Made by a program: the position numbers and the translations under genes
In this document: positions 1-8,196 of the stretch, piece after piece
Numbering within the stretch: position 1 is the first letter of the stretch
How the letters are laid out: the number at the start of each line of letters is the position of its first letter
Notes under the pieces: generated by a model
Databases searched by the model: none
The model's input: the letters and a program-made list of their open reading frames with translations, nothing else
What the model was told of the DNA's origin: nothing
Source of the DNA: Clostridium cavendishii DSM 21758
GTDB taxonomy: Bacteria; Bacillota; Clostridia; Clostridiales; Clostridiaceae
Assembly (NCBI RefSeq): GCF_900141845.1
Contig: NZ_FQZB01000003.1
Coordinates: forward strand, 251,709 to 315,708
Direction of reading: 5' to 3'
DNA length: 64,000 nucleotides

Positions 1-197
1 GCATTTCTTGATGCTTGTTGAAGACCTCTAATTTGGCCTCTCATTTTTTCTGATATTGCAAGACCTGCTGCGTCATCTCCAGCTTTGTTTATTCTTAAAC
101 CTGAGCTTAATTTTTCAATTGACTTCCCTGCAGCAACGTTATTTGCTTCCATTTGTCTTGATGCATTCATTGCATTCATATTGTGATTGATTATCAT
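1..197 (-). CDS. hag: Flagellin, N-terminal part (gene runs off the window)
   Basis: The first 65 codons of a flagellin, the subunit of the flagellar filament. The translation begins MIINHNMNAMNASRQM and continues with the IEKLSSGLRINKAGDDAAGLAISEKM-type D0/D1 N-terminal helix signature (residues about 28-53), which is diagnostic for flagellin. The ATG at 197-195 follows a GGAGGAATTT ribosome binding site at 201-210. The central and C-terminal parts lie outside the window, so length and variable domain cannot be judged. The gene sits downstream of the hook-associated protein genes and has its own SigD-like promoter and a leader of about 190 nt. Whether several flagellin genes follow is unknown. 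Confidence 0.95.
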   Translation of the reverse strand, partial: MIINHNMNAMNASRQMEANNVAAGKSIEKLSSGLRINKAGDDAAGLAISEKMRGQIRGLQQASRN

Positions 198-396
198 AAT
201 AAATTCCTCCTTGAATTTTAACTTTTTCGGCATCCTTGCCTTTTTTTATTTTTATTAAAAGATTAATATACCTTGTCCCTTTTTCCAAAATCATCTAATT
301 AACAAGATTCCTATTCTCCCTCTATTCACTCACCGCCCCCTCATTATATCCTTCAACTACTTTTAATTATTTAAGTTTTATATTGGTTATGTTTAT
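198..396 (-). promoter_or_regulatory. Long flagellin mRNA leader with many GGA motifs
   Basis: Untranslated leader of about 190 nt between the SigD-like promoter and the flagellin start. Read on the minus strand it holds eight GGA trinucleotides (plus-strand TCC at 205, 208, 233, 276, 284, 309, 317 and 349), two of them inside the ribosome binding site. GGA is the core of CsrA-binding sites, and in Bacillus subtilis CsrA represses hag translation through such sites in the leader. The csrA genes nearby make the same control plausible here. The GGA motifs are seen; the binding is inferred. Confidence 0.5.
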
Positions 397-423
397 TTTT
401 CGACTTTTTTCGATATAACTTTA
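397..423 (-). promoter_or_regulatory. SigD (sigma-28) promoter of the flagellin gene
   Basis: On the minus strand: TAAA (423-420), 15-nt spacer, then GTCGAAAA (404-397). This fits the flagellar sigma factor pattern TAAA-N15-GCCGATAA. The flgK promoter at 7113-7140 has the same spacing and -10 core. The stretch from here to the fliT-like stop (424-576) is AT-rich with no clear terminator. Confidence 0.7.
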
Positions 424-576
424 GTACTTTTTAAAAAAGTTTTTAGTATTTTTTATTTAAATTGTTTTTTTACCTAATATTATTTCATTAATAATGTTTT
501 TTTTCATTATAATACCAATTTCTTTTTAAAATTTTTCTAAATAGCCATAGCAAATATTTTATAATTTTTAATAATC

Positions 577-918
577 TTATATTTTTGTATTAAAAAAATT
601 AACCTTCATACTTGCATTATTGTAATTATTTTGCATTTTTTTTATTTTATTTATTTTATCTAGTTCATTCTTAGCTTCATTTCTTTTAATAATAGTAGTT
701 TCATATAAACTATTATCTATAGCCTCAATTTCTAGTTTTTTAATAAGCTCTATAAATTCATTCTTATCAAAATCAAAATTGTCTATTTCCTTTTGAATAT
801 CACCTTTTCGTTGAAGACCCTTATCTAAAGATTCAATCTTATCATTAGATAAATCTTCTATTAATTTTAATGATATATTTTTATATTCAATCAATAATTC
901 TTCTATTTTATTATTCAT
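577..918 (-). CDS. FliT-like flagellar protein, module A copy
   Basis: A 113-residue, strongly helical and charged protein with no signal peptide or membrane segment. It starts MNNKIEELLIEYKNISLKLI and is clearly homologous to the product at 7378-7719. Position directly after fliD, with only 7 bp between them, is where fliT, the FliD export chaperone, usually lies, and the size fits (FliT is about 110-120 residues). The FliT family diverges so fast that the assignment rests mainly on context. An AGGTG ribosome binding site precedes the ATG. It is the last gene of module A; flagellin is transcribed separately downstream. Confidence 0.65.
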   Translation of the reverse strand: MNNKIEELLIEYKNISLKLIEDLSNDKIESLDKGLQRKGDIQKEIDNFDFDKNEFIELIKKLEIEAIDNSLYETTIIKRNEAKNELDKINKIKKMQNNYNNASMKVNFFNTKI

Positions 919-925
919 TTAGCAC

Positions 926-2410
926 CTACCCAAATTGTTTAGAAAAATAATCTTTTTGTGATTGCATTTTACTCATAGCCTGTTCAAATGCAGCAAATTT
1001 ACTATAATAAGCTTGTTCTCTATCACTCAAATTTGCTATCATATCATCTATCTTACTTTGTTGTTCATTAATACTTTTAGTTAAATCATTAGAATAAAAA
1101 GACACTGTTCCTTCATAACCAGCTTTTTGCAAAAGTGGAGATGCTGATGAGCCTGCCACATTATAAAAAGTATCCTTCAATGATTGAAAAGCACCTGTAT
1201 TTGTATCTGTCAATAAATTTTTTACCTTGTCCCCATTTTCAGTTAATGCTGTTGACAATTTATCTTCATCTAATACAAGCTTTCCTTTTTGCGTTTTGTA
1301 ATCTGGGTCAAGTGATAAACCAATATCACCAAACGAACCTAAAGTACTTCCTATTTTTGTAGAAAATGCATTAGTAACATCTTCTATTATTTTGCTTAAA
1401 GTAGGATCATTTCTAAGCTGACCTTGTTTAACTTTATCATTCCAAAGTGCTATATCAGAATCCTTCATTGAAGATTTTTGATCATCAGTCAAAGGCTTGT
1501 ACGATCTATTTAATTTCTCGGAAAGCTTTGTTGATATTTTGTCTATCAAAGCATTATAATCTGTAACAAAACTTTTTATATTATTTATAGCTGCACTAGT
1601 ATCCTTTTTACCTGTTAGAAGTGTTGGCGAATTTAAATCAGATGATACTCCATTCAAAGTATATTCAACACCATCTATAGCAAATATATTTGATGAATAT
1701 TCTTTAGTAGCAGTGTTTCCTGAAGGATCCTTTATTGTTACCTTCGAATTTTGTCCAGCAGTAAATGCAGCTGTCGTACCTTTAAAATACATATTGCCAA
1801 CATTACCCAAACTATTTCTTTGAATACTTACACTATTTCCAAGTTCACTATATTTTACAGAAACATCTATTTTGGTAGTATGTGATGGATCGCTATTGTA
1901 TGCTGATATTTTAGAATTTATAGCATTTGTAATATCTGTACTAGAAGTAAGTCCAGTGAAATCTACATCTATTTGCGGTGCTGAAGGATCATCAGAAAAT
2001 TTAAAATTTAATACACCAGCATTACTTAAATCAGTTAAGGGTATATTTAACTTATCTGGAGTTGCTAATCTCTCTACTGTAGCTTGGTAAGTTCCTGTAC
2101 TTGCTCCAACTCTTCCTTTTGCTGTGATAACACCTTCATTACTACTTGTATAAGTTACTGTTTGGTAGTTTTGACTTTTTAAAATATTAGTACTTGAATT
2201 TGAACTTGATGCAATATCAAAATATTTTGAATATAAATTTTTTATATCCTTAGTTATATCTCTATACATATCTTGCTTTACTTGTAATAAATCCCTGTCC
2301 TGTTTTGCACTATCTACCTTTGCTTGATAAGGTGCCATCATTTGCTTTACAGCTGCATCTGTATCTATTCCACTACCACTTAATCCACTGACTCTCATCG
2401 GACTTATCAT
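926..2410 (-). CDS. fliD: Flagellar filament cap protein FliD (HAP2)
   Basis: FliD forms the cap at the tip of the growing filament and drives flagellin folding. The 494-residue product begins MISPMRVSGLSGSGIDTDAAVK, a typical FliD N-terminus, and ends in a coiled-coil tail (SINEQQSKIDDMIANLSDREQAYYSKFAAFEQAMSKM region), as FliD proteins do. The chosen ATG lies behind GAGGTGAT; a GTG three codons upstream is part of that ribosome binding site. This is the only fliD in the window: module B, otherwise parallel, lacks it between fliS and the fliT-like gene. It is on the short side for the family but complete. Confidence 0.95.
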   Translation of the reverse strand: MISPMRVSGLSGSGIDTDAAVKQMMAPYQAKVDSAKQDRDLLQVKQDMYRDITKDIKNLYSKYFDIASSSNSSTNILKSQNYQTVTYTSSNEGVITAKGRVGASTGTYQATVERLATPDKLNIPLTDLSNAGVLNFKFSDDPSAPQIDVDFTGLTSSTDITNAINSKISAYNSDPSHTTKIDVSVKYSELGNSVSIQRNSLGNVGNMYFKGTTAAFTAGQNSKVTIKDPSGNTATKEYSSNIFAIDGVEYTLNGVSSDLNSPTLLTGKKDTSAAINNIKSFVTDYNALIDKISTKLSEKLNRSYKPLTDDQKSSMKDSDIALWNDKVKQGQLRNDPTLSKIIEDVTNAFSTKIGSTLGSFGDIGLSLDPDYKTQKGKLVLDEDKLSTALTENGDKVKNLLTDTNTGAFQSLKDTFYNVAGSSASPLLQKAGYEGTVSFYSNDLTKSINEQQSKIDDMIANLSDREQAYYSKFAAFEQAMSKMQSQKDYFSKQFG

Positions 2411-2531
2411 ATATATCACCTCTTTACTTTTTTCTTGCTCTTAGATTACTTAGTTTACATGATATTAAACATATCTAAACTTTTCTATAACTTATATATC
2501 TTCCATTAACTCTTATTATTAAATCTATCTT

Positions 2532-2936
2532 TTACATCACCTCTTTACTTTTGCTACCTTGTCTTTTGGCTATTTCATTTGCTTGATACCAAGTACTTCT
2601 AACCTCTTCTATAAGAGGAATTACTGCATCTAATATCTTTAAGTCTTTTTTTATGTTAGCTTTCATAAGCTCTGAATTAATAAATTCATATACTTTATAC
2701 ATATTAATAGCCCATTCACCAGCTTTTTTATCTAGAGTTACCATAAGCTCACTAAATATATCCTGAGTTCTAACTAATGCCTCATGTGATTTTTTTACAT
2801 CATTATCTACTATACCTTGTCTTCCTATTTTAACGAATTTAACAGCTCCATCTACTAACATTAAAAGTAGTTGCTCTCTAGATGCGTAAGTTACGCTATT
2901 ATTTTTATATGTGCTATATCCATTAGTTTGGTACAT
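2532..2936 (-). CDS. fliS: Flagellin export chaperone FliS, module A copy
   Basis: FliS binds the flagellin C-terminus in the cytoplasm, prevents premature polymerisation and delivers it to the export gate. In Bacillus it also takes part in the FliW-CsrA-Hag homeostasis loop. The 134-residue protein shows the family pattern: an N-terminal MYQTNGY...Y segment, a QLLLMLVDGAVKF helix near residues 22-35, and LVRTQDIFSEL and NMYKVYEFINSEL helices. A paralogue lies at 7794-8183. The two are alike over almost the whole length; this copy has a longer C-terminal tail (RQGSKSKEVM). The 121 bp between this gene and fliD hold nothing recognisable. Confidence 0.95.
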   Translation of the reverse strand: MYQTNGYSTYKNNSVTYASREQLLLMLVDGAVKFVKIGRQGIVDNDVKKSHEALVRTQDIFSELMVTLDKKAGEWAINMYKVYEFINSELMKANIKKDLKILDAVIPLIEEVRSTWYQANEIAKRQGSKSKEVM

Positions 2937-3044
2937 TATTTAACTCCCCCTAAATTTCCCTTTTGTAATTTTTTAAGAATTTCGCAATAATATTTTTTAT
3001 AAGAATATTATCCATTTTCTTTTTTTATATTAATTATTCTCGAT

Positions 3045-3380
3045 TTAAGCCTTTTTGTCTAAAATTATTCCTGCATCTTCACAAAGTTTTGCAACTAAAT
3101 CTAATATTTTTTTAGACGGAACTTCCATAACAACTTCATTGGTATCATCATTTATAATTTTTATCATTATATCACCAAGTTTTTCATGTACTGAATATTC
3201 CGCATGAGTTTTTTCCTCCACAAGAAATTTATCTAATTCTTTTATAGCTTTTTTTATTTTTTCTATAGAATATTTTTCCTCTTCTAAAGCATCCTTTTTA
3301 TCAACTTTCGGTACTTCTTTCAATTTTATATAATTATCCAACTCTGCCTTATTTCCCTGGCTAACATTATTAACCTCCAT
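3045..3380 (-). CDS. flaG: FlaG family flagellar protein, module A copy
   Basis: A 111-residue FlaG-type protein. The conserved C-terminal half (from about residue 60) reads EYSVHEKLGDIMIKIINDDTNEVV followed by MEVPSKKILDLVAKLCEDAGIILDKKA, the signature of the FlaG/YvyC family, which affects filament length and lies next to fliD in many bacteria. The N-terminal half is charged and probably disordered. The start is the ATG at 3380 behind AGGAGTG; the GTG three codons upstream overlaps that ribosome binding site. The paralogue at 8524-8886 has a longer linker. The exact biochemical role of the family is not settled. Confidence 0.9.
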   Translation of the reverse strand: MEVNNVSQGNKAELDNYIKLKEVPKVDKKDALEEEKYSIEKIKKAIKELDKFLVEEKTHAEYSVHEKLGDIMIKIINDDTNEVVMEVPSKKILDLVAKLCEDAGIILDKKA

Positions 3381-3416
3381 GTTTTTCACTCCTGTTTATA
3401 GTATCATAATAACAAA

Positions 3417-3632
3417 TTATTTAATTAATTTATTAAGTGCCTCGAGTGATATAAAAACAGCTTCTTTATTTTCATCTTGCACTTCTTTTAAAAGTTCTTT
3501 TCTAAGTATTTTAACTTCCTTAGGTGCATTTATAGCTAGCTTCACACTACCATTTTCCAATTTTACAACTGAAACTTCTATATTATCGCCAATTACTATT
3601 CCTTCTCCTTGTTTTCTTGTTACTATTAACAT
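3417..3632 (-). CDS. csrA: Translational regulator CsrA, module A copy
   Basis: CsrA is a homodimeric RNA-binding repressor that blocks translation at GGA motifs near ribosome binding sites. In Gram-positive flagellated bacteria its main target is flagellin mRNA. The 71-residue product has the full fold: MLIVTRKQGEGIVIGDNI at the N-terminus, with the RNA-contacting L2-R6 strand, and the APKEVKILRKEL segment with Arg44. It differs from the second CsrA (8927-9142) at seven of 71 positions, all conservative or in the C-terminal helix, so both should bind RNA. It lies directly after fliW, its protein antagonist. Confidence 0.97.
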   Translation of the reverse strand: MLIVTRKQGEGIVIGDNIEVSVVKLENGSVKLAINAPKEVKILRKELLKEVQDENKEAVFISLEALNKLIK

Positions 3633-3689
3633 CTAAATCACTCCTTAAGTGAAAATCCAAATCTTGGATTTGGTTGTTTGAACTTACTC

Positions 3690-4136
3690 CTATGAATGCA
3701 TATGAGTAGGAGTTTCTTTAATCAAAGGATGCTTAACCTTATAATTTTCATTATTTAAAATTAATTGTTCCCCTAAATTATTATTAATATTTATTATTAA
3801 TGGAGCTCTTAAATTTGTAGTAATTTTTTTAATATCTGTGCTCAATGTTACTGTATTATAAATAAGCACATCCTCTGGTTTATCTATTTCTAGATTTTTT
3901 ATGACATCATCAGGAATATTTACCTCATAATCATTAATTACATTGAATGGAGAAGTTAATATGAAACCTAAAGCTTCATCTTCTAAAGAATGTAATAATT
4001 TGAATTGTTCATTATCTTTTATATTTACTAATATGAACTTTGTTAACCCCTCGAAACCTGGAATTCCTTTATTAAAAGTCATAATATCTTTTTCTGTATA
4101 TTCTAAATTCCCATGATATAAACTATTAAAATTCAT
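3690..4136 (-). CDS. fliW: Flagellar assembly factor FliW, module A copy
   Basis: FliW binds CsrA and relieves flagellin mRNA repression. When flagellin accumulates it sequesters FliW, closing a feedback loop. The 148-residue protein shows the FliW pattern: F.KGIPGFEGLTKFILV near residues 22-38, LLHSLEDEALGFILTSPF near 48-66, and NLRAPLIININ..LGEQLIL near the end. Compared with the second FliW (9148-9573) it carries a C-terminal extension of seven residues, TPTHMHS. FliW binds CsrA allosterically, and C-terminal residues take part in CsrA release in Bacillus, so the tail could matter; that is inference. Gene order fliW-csrA is as in Bacillus. Confidence 0.95.
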   Translation of the reverse strand: MNFNSLYHGNLEYTEKDIMTFNKGIPGFEGLTKFILVNIKDNEQFKLLHSLEDEALGFILTSPFNVINDYEVNIPDDVIKNLEIDKPEDVLIYNTVTLSTDIKKITTNLRAPLIININNNLGEQLILNNENYKVKHPLIKETPTHMHS

Positions 4137-4155
4137 AACTTAACCCTCCTAAATC

Positions 4156-5136
4156 TTATCTTAAATAATCCATAAGCGTTGGCTGAATCACCTTTGCTGA
4201 TGTTTGAAGCGATGCTGTATATACCGTCTGCATAGTTGAGTACTCCATCATTTTTTGAGTTATATCTATATCTTCTGTTTTAGATAAAATATCAGTCATA
4301 TTGAAATTTTCATCTTCATTCTTACTTTGAGCTGCTTCCATTCTATTTTGCTTTGCTCCAACTTCTGCTCTCACCTTTAAAAGGTTGGACATAACTGTAG
4401 TTATATCAGTTAAATTATCCCCTGTTAATTTATCTTTATTCGCTTTATCATCACTATCTAAATTTTCAACAATATGCTTAAGTAAATCACTAACATTGTT
4501 ATCTGTACCTTTAAAATTTAAAACATCAGTTGCTGTTACATTATATTCCATAGTAACACCTTGAGATATTTCTACTTTTATTTTTTGACCAATCATATTC
4601 ATTTGATTTGCTGAATCAGCATCTTTGCTTGGATCAAGTACATTGCCTTCTTTATCACTGTAAGCAAGAATACTATTACCATTTGCATCTGTATAAGTTG
4701 TTAATGGTTTAGAGCTTGCTTTTGTACCACCAAATATATAACTACCATCAAAATTAGTATTTAATACTTGTGACAATTCTTGAACTTTTTGATTAAATTC
4801 ATCCTTTATAGCTTTTCTTTCATCAGAGCCATAAGCCGCATTTCCAGCTGATATTAGAAGTTCTCTCATTCTTTGAAATACATTTGTAGCTTGTCCAAGT
4901 GCTGTATCTGTAGAATCTAAATTATTTAAAGTATCTTTTATATTTTCATTGTATTGTTTGTTCTCTGCAATATCACTATGAAGTTGCATACTTCTAGCAA
5001 CCTTGAAAGGATTATCTGAAGGTTTTCTTATTTCCTTTCCTGATGATAATTGACTTTGCAAAGTTTGAATATTATTTAAGTTTGTTCTCATATCTCTTAA
5101 AAAATTATTTGAAAGCATTTTATTCGTTACTCTCAT
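4156..5136 (-). CDS. flgL: Flagellar hook-associated protein 3 FlgL, module A copy
   Basis: FlgL is the distal hook-filament junction protein, exported through the flagellar type III system. The 326-residue product starts MRVTNKMLSNNFLRDMRTNLNNI and contains LSSGKEIRKPSDNPFKVARSMQL, a flagellin-like N-terminal D0/D1 region. The C-terminal coiled coil ends in TASLQTSAKVIQPTLMDYL. The start is the ATG at 5136 behind GAGGTG; an in-frame GTG two codons upstream is inside that site. N- and C-termini are nearly identical to the paralogue at 9593-10558, while the surface-exposed middle (about residues 140-230) differs in sequence and length. Confidence 0.96.
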   Translation of the reverse strand: MRVTNKMLSNNFLRDMRTNLNNIQTLQSQLSSGKEIRKPSDNPFKVARSMQLHSDIAENKQYNENIKDTLNNLDSTDTALGQATNVFQRMRELLISAGNAAYGSDERKAIKDEFNQKVQELSQVLNTNFDGSYIFGGTKASSKPLTTYTDANGNSILAYSDKEGNVLDPSKDADSANQMNMIGQKIKVEISQGVTMEYNVTATDVLNFKGTDNNVSDLLKHIVENLDSDDKANKDKLTGDNLTDITTVMSNLLKVRAEVGAKQNRMEAAQSKNEDENFNMTDILSKTEDIDITQKMMEYSTMQTVYTASLQTSAKVIQPTLMDYLR

Positions 5137-5152
5137 AACCACACCTCTTTAT

Positions 5153-6907
5153 CTATTTCTTAAGTCCATTTACTACGACATCTAAAAGCTGATCAACTGT
5201 TGATATTACCTTTGCATTTGCTCCATAAGCATGTTGAAATTGAACTAAATTTGCCATTTCTTCATCTAATGAAACCCCTGAAACTGATTCTTTAGAATTA
5301 TTTATATCATCTAATAAATAAGTTTGATTATCAACGTTTCTTTTAGCTTCTTGAGCCTGTATTCCTAATCTATCTACAGTATCTTTAAAATATCCATCTA
5401 ACGTTGTACCATTTATATCATTTTTTACATTTAAATTACTACTATCTAAAGGTGCTATAGTTGCTCTTGTGCTTGTACTATCTATATTCTGAATTTTTAT
5501 CAAACCATTTCTAAGTTGAGCTATAGCTACTGCTCTAGCATTATCTTTATCTCCATCTTGAGTATTTTGTGATGGCAAATCATATTGATCATCATGGGTT
5601 TTAGTTTTAATCTTCATAACATCACTAAGAATTTCTTTATTTATACTTATATTCTCTGCTGTAATCTCATTCTCGTTGTTAGAAGAAAGATCTAATTCAC
5701 TTGCGTCGTTATAGGTTGCGGTCTTTCCATTAACAAAAAACGGTAACTTATCATCTGCGGCATCTTGCTTACCTGAATGTATAGCATTTACAGTAAATGC
5801 TATAGCCTTTGCTACATTATTTAATTGTTCTTTATATTTACCTATATCTTCTTGTATAGAACTATTTCCTTTTAAAGAACCACTTTGAGGTGTGAAAGCT
5901 CTAAGTTGAGAAAATTTTATAGTATCGCCATCATTTATTTCGGCACCATCACCTTTAATAGCTATTCCATTTTTATCTCCCCATAGAACCCTACCTTGTT
6001 GTAATTGATTAATTTGATCTTCAGTAGCATCTTCTAATATTAATGTTTTTTTATTTTTATCACTAGCCATATTACCAAGCGCATAATATGTTACCTTGTA
6101 ACTCCCATCACTTTGCTTCTCTATATTGTTTATATATGAAAATCTTGTATAATCCGAATTTCCATCTGCTTGTACAAGATTAGGTGATATCATACCAGTT
6201 GTATCAGTAGGCCTTAAATCTATCCCTTCAAAATTTTTCTTATCAACAACTATATTAAAATTTGAACTTAACTTATCAAGTAATAAATCCCTTTTATCCA
6301 TTAAGTCATTAGGTTGATTTCCTGATACTTTAACACTCATAATCTCTTGGTTTAATTCATTTATTTGATCAAGACTAGAATTTATATCTATAACACTATT
6401 TTGAATCATACTTTGAGCATCTTTTTGTAAATCATCAAATCTTCTATAAGTATTATTTAAAGCATCCGTCAACGCTAAAGTTTGTTGAGCAACTACTGTT
6501 CTATTATTTGAACTTTGGGGTTGTTTTGAAAGTTCTTGCCAAGAATCAAAAAACTTTCCCATAAGAGTTGATATCCCAGTATCTGATGGCTCATTTAATA
6601 TTCCTTCAATTTGACTTAAATACGAGCTTCTAGTGTCATATTGTCCTAAAACGGCTGTTTGATTTCTAACCTGATAATCTAAAAAGCTATCTCTTATTCT
6701 TTCTATACTTTGTATTTGAGATCCTGTACCTACTTGTCCAGCACTTCCTACCACTGTATAAGGTGCATTTGTAACAGCATTAGCTCTTTGTTTTGAGTAA
6801 CCTTCTGTATTAGCATTTGATATATTATGTGATGTGACATCAATGCTTTTTTGAGCTGTATACAATCCACTTTTTCCTATATTCAAAGTTGCAAATAATC
6901 CTGACAT
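5153..6907 (-). CDS. flgK: Flagellar hook-associated protein 1 FlgK, module A copy
   Basis: FlgK is the proximal hook-filament junction protein. The 584-residue product has the conserved N-terminus MSGLFATLNIGKSGLYTAQK with the VTSHNISNANTEGYSKQRA motif (residues about 24-42) and the C-terminal SGVSLDEEMANLVQFQHAYGANAKVISTVDQLLDVVVNGL, both typical of the rod/hook/HAP1 family. It is the first gene of module A, about 200 nt downstream of a SigD-like promoter (7113-7140). The paralogue at 10586-12334 has the same ends but differs in the central variable region. Ribosome binding site AGAGGT. Confidence 0.97.
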   Translation of the reverse strand: MSGLFATLNIGKSGLYTAQKSIDVTSHNISNANTEGYSKQRANAVTNAPYTVVGSAGQVGTGSQIQSIERIRDSFLDYQVRNQTAVLGQYDTRSSYLSQIEGILNEPSDTGISTLMGKFFDSWQELSKQPQSSNNRTVVAQQTLALTDALNNTYRRFDDLQKDAQSMIQNSVIDINSSLDQINELNQEIMSVKVSGNQPNDLMDKRDLLLDKLSSNFNIVVDKKNFEGIDLRPTDTTGMISPNLVQADGNSDYTRFSYINNIEKQSDGSYKVTYYALGNMASDKNKKTLILEDATEDQINQLQQGRVLWGDKNGIAIKGDGAEINDGDTIKFSQLRAFTPQSGSLKGNSSIQEDIGKYKEQLNNVAKAIAFTVNAIHSGKQDAADDKLPFFVNGKTATYNDASELDLSSNNENEITAENISINKEILSDVMKIKTKTHDDQYDLPSQNTQDGDKDNARAVAIAQLRNGLIKIQNIDSTSTRATIAPLDSSNLNVKNDINGTTLDGYFKDTVDRLGIQAQEAKRNVDNQTYLLDDINNSKESVSGVSLDEEMANLVQFQHAYGANAKVISTVDQLLDVVVNGLKK

Positions 6908-7112
6908 ATCTTATACCTCTCTTATCTAAAAACTTTTTATATTAGTAAAATCATTTATCTAAACCTTTAACTATAAAAATTATTATTTTAGTAGGTTACC
7001 GTTCCCCATACATTTTAATTATTTTTATAATTTTTTAGATCCTTATTAATAAGATTAAATATCCCTTAAGTATATTCCGTTCTATTAAATGCATTTACTC
7101 TAGTTATATTTA
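6908..7112 (-). promoter_or_regulatory. Leader of the module A flgK operon
   Basis: About 200 nt of untranslated leader between the SigD-like promoter and flgK. It contains four GGA trinucleotides on the minus strand (plus-strand TCC at 7003, 7040, 7062 and 7076) but no obvious hairpin terminator. Its length matches the flagellin leader. CsrA control is possible but rests only on the GGA motifs. Confidence 0.35.
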
Positions 7113-7140
7113 TTATTCGACAATTTTCTATTCTACTTTA
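7113..7140 (-). promoter_or_regulatory. SigD (sigma-28) promoter of the module A flgK operon
   Basis: On the minus strand: TAAA (7140-7137), 15-nt spacer, GTCGAATAA (7121-7113). This matches the flagellar sigma factor consensus and the flagellin promoter. It lies just downstream of the module B terminator, so module A has its own late promoter. The stretch 7141-7311 is AT-rich with no other recognisable element. Confidence 0.75.
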
Positions 7141-7311
7141 GAGTTAATTACAATATTTCTAATATTTTTTTAAATTTAATTATCGTTTTCCATAAAAAAT
7201 AGTTAAAATGATTAAATTTTCTTGTGCGCCCGTGCTCTTCCAAATTGTCAGGAATTTATATAGTTTAACTTTAGTTTTAAAAATATAAATATTTTTCCTT
7301 ATTTGCAAAAC

Positions 7312-7350
7312 AAAAAAGGTGTAAATCAAAATTCAATTTGATTTACACCC
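7312..7350 (-). terminator. Terminator after module B
   Basis: Perfect 13-bp stem (7318-7330 with 7337-7349), loop of 6, followed on the minus strand by TTTTTTG. It ends the flgK-flgL-fliW-csrA-flaG-fliS-fliT-like transcript and separates it from module A. Confidence 0.85.
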
Positions 7351-7377
7351 TTTTGTTATTTTATAATAATATCATTT

Positions 7378-7719
7378 TTATATCTCTGCATTAAAAAAAC
7401 TAATTGTTTTATTAGCAGTATTATAATTATTTCTCATTTGTCTCGTTTTATTTATCTTAGTTAGTTCATCTTTAGCTTCATTTCTCTTTATCATGGTAAT
7501 TTCATATAATTTATTATTTATAGTTTCAAGTTCTAAGTTCTTACTTAATTCTATAAATTTATCTTTACTAAAATTCAACCCATCTATTTCTTGTTGAATA
7601 GCATCTTTTCTTTCAAGACCCTGTTCTAAAAACTCATACTTATCTTGATTTAAATCTTCTATTAACTTTAAAGATATATTCCTATATTCTATTAAAAGTT
7701 CTTCTAACAAATTATCCAT
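7378..7719 (-). CDS. FliT-like flagellar protein, module B copy
   Basis: A 113-residue helical protein homologous along its whole length to the product at 577-918 (shared ELLIEYRNISLKLIEDL start and IKRNEAKDELTKIN segment). The start is the ATG at 7719, behind GGGGTGG; a longer reading from 7770 would place the ribosome binding site inside the gene. It is the last gene of module B, directly followed by the terminator. If it is a FliT-type chaperone, its usual client FliD is absent from this module, so it would have to serve the FliD encoded in module A or another partner. Confidence 0.6.
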   Translation of the reverse strand: MDNLLEELLIEYRNISLKLIEDLNQDKYEFLEQGLERKDAIQQEIDGLNFSKDKFIELSKNLELETINNKLYEITMIKRNEAKDELTKINKTRQMRNNYNTANKTISFFNAEI

Positions 7720-7793
7720 TAAATCCACCCCATTCATTTTACAAAACAAAATTTTCATTTTTTGTTTCATAAAGGAATCAAAGTTCTGTATTC

Positions 7794-8183
7794 TTATTTT
7801 TTTGATTGCACTTTACTAGCCTCATTTGCCTCATGCCAAGTATCTCTAATTTCTTCTATAAGAGGAATTACACCATCTAATATCTTTAAGTCCTTTTTCA
7901 TATTAGCTTTTAAAAGTTCTGAGTTAATAAATTCATATACTTTATAAAGATTAACAGCCCATTCACCTGCACTTGTATCTAAACTTACCATAAGTTCCGT
8001 AAATATATCCTGAGTTCTAACTAATGCATCATGTGCTTTTTTTATATCCTTATCTATTATAGCTTGTTTACCTATTTTAGAAAATTTAACAGCTCCATCT
8101 ACTAGCATTAAAAGTAATTGATCTTTAGATGCATAGTTTACACTATTAGTTTTATATACATTATATCCATTAGTTTGATACAT
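7794..8183 (-). CDS. fliS: Flagellin export chaperone FliS, module B copy
   Basis: A 129-residue second FliS, the flagellin-binding chaperone. It has the MYQTNGY...Y N-terminus, QLLLMLVDGAVKF, LVRTQDIFTELMVSLD and NLYKVYEFINSELLKANM helices found in the copy at 2532-2936, and lacks that copy's extra C-terminal residues. Between it and the fliT-like gene there are only 74 bp, so the fliD present in module A is truly missing here rather than unannotated. It lies 13 bp after the unrecognised ORF at 8197-8505. Confidence 0.95.
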   Translation of the reverse strand: MYQTNGYNVYKTNSVNYASKDQLLLMLVDGAVKFSKIGKQAIIDKDIKKAHDALVRTQDIFTELMVSLDTSAGEWAVNLYKVYEFINSELLKANMKKDLKILDGVIPLIEEIRDTWHEANEASKVQSKK

Positions 8184-8196
8184 TATTTAAATCCTC

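Noticed and set aside
198..576. A cyclic-di-GMP riboswitch before flagellar genes, as in many clostridia
   Set aside because: No GGGACGCAAAGCC-type core was seen on either strand in the flagellar leaders.
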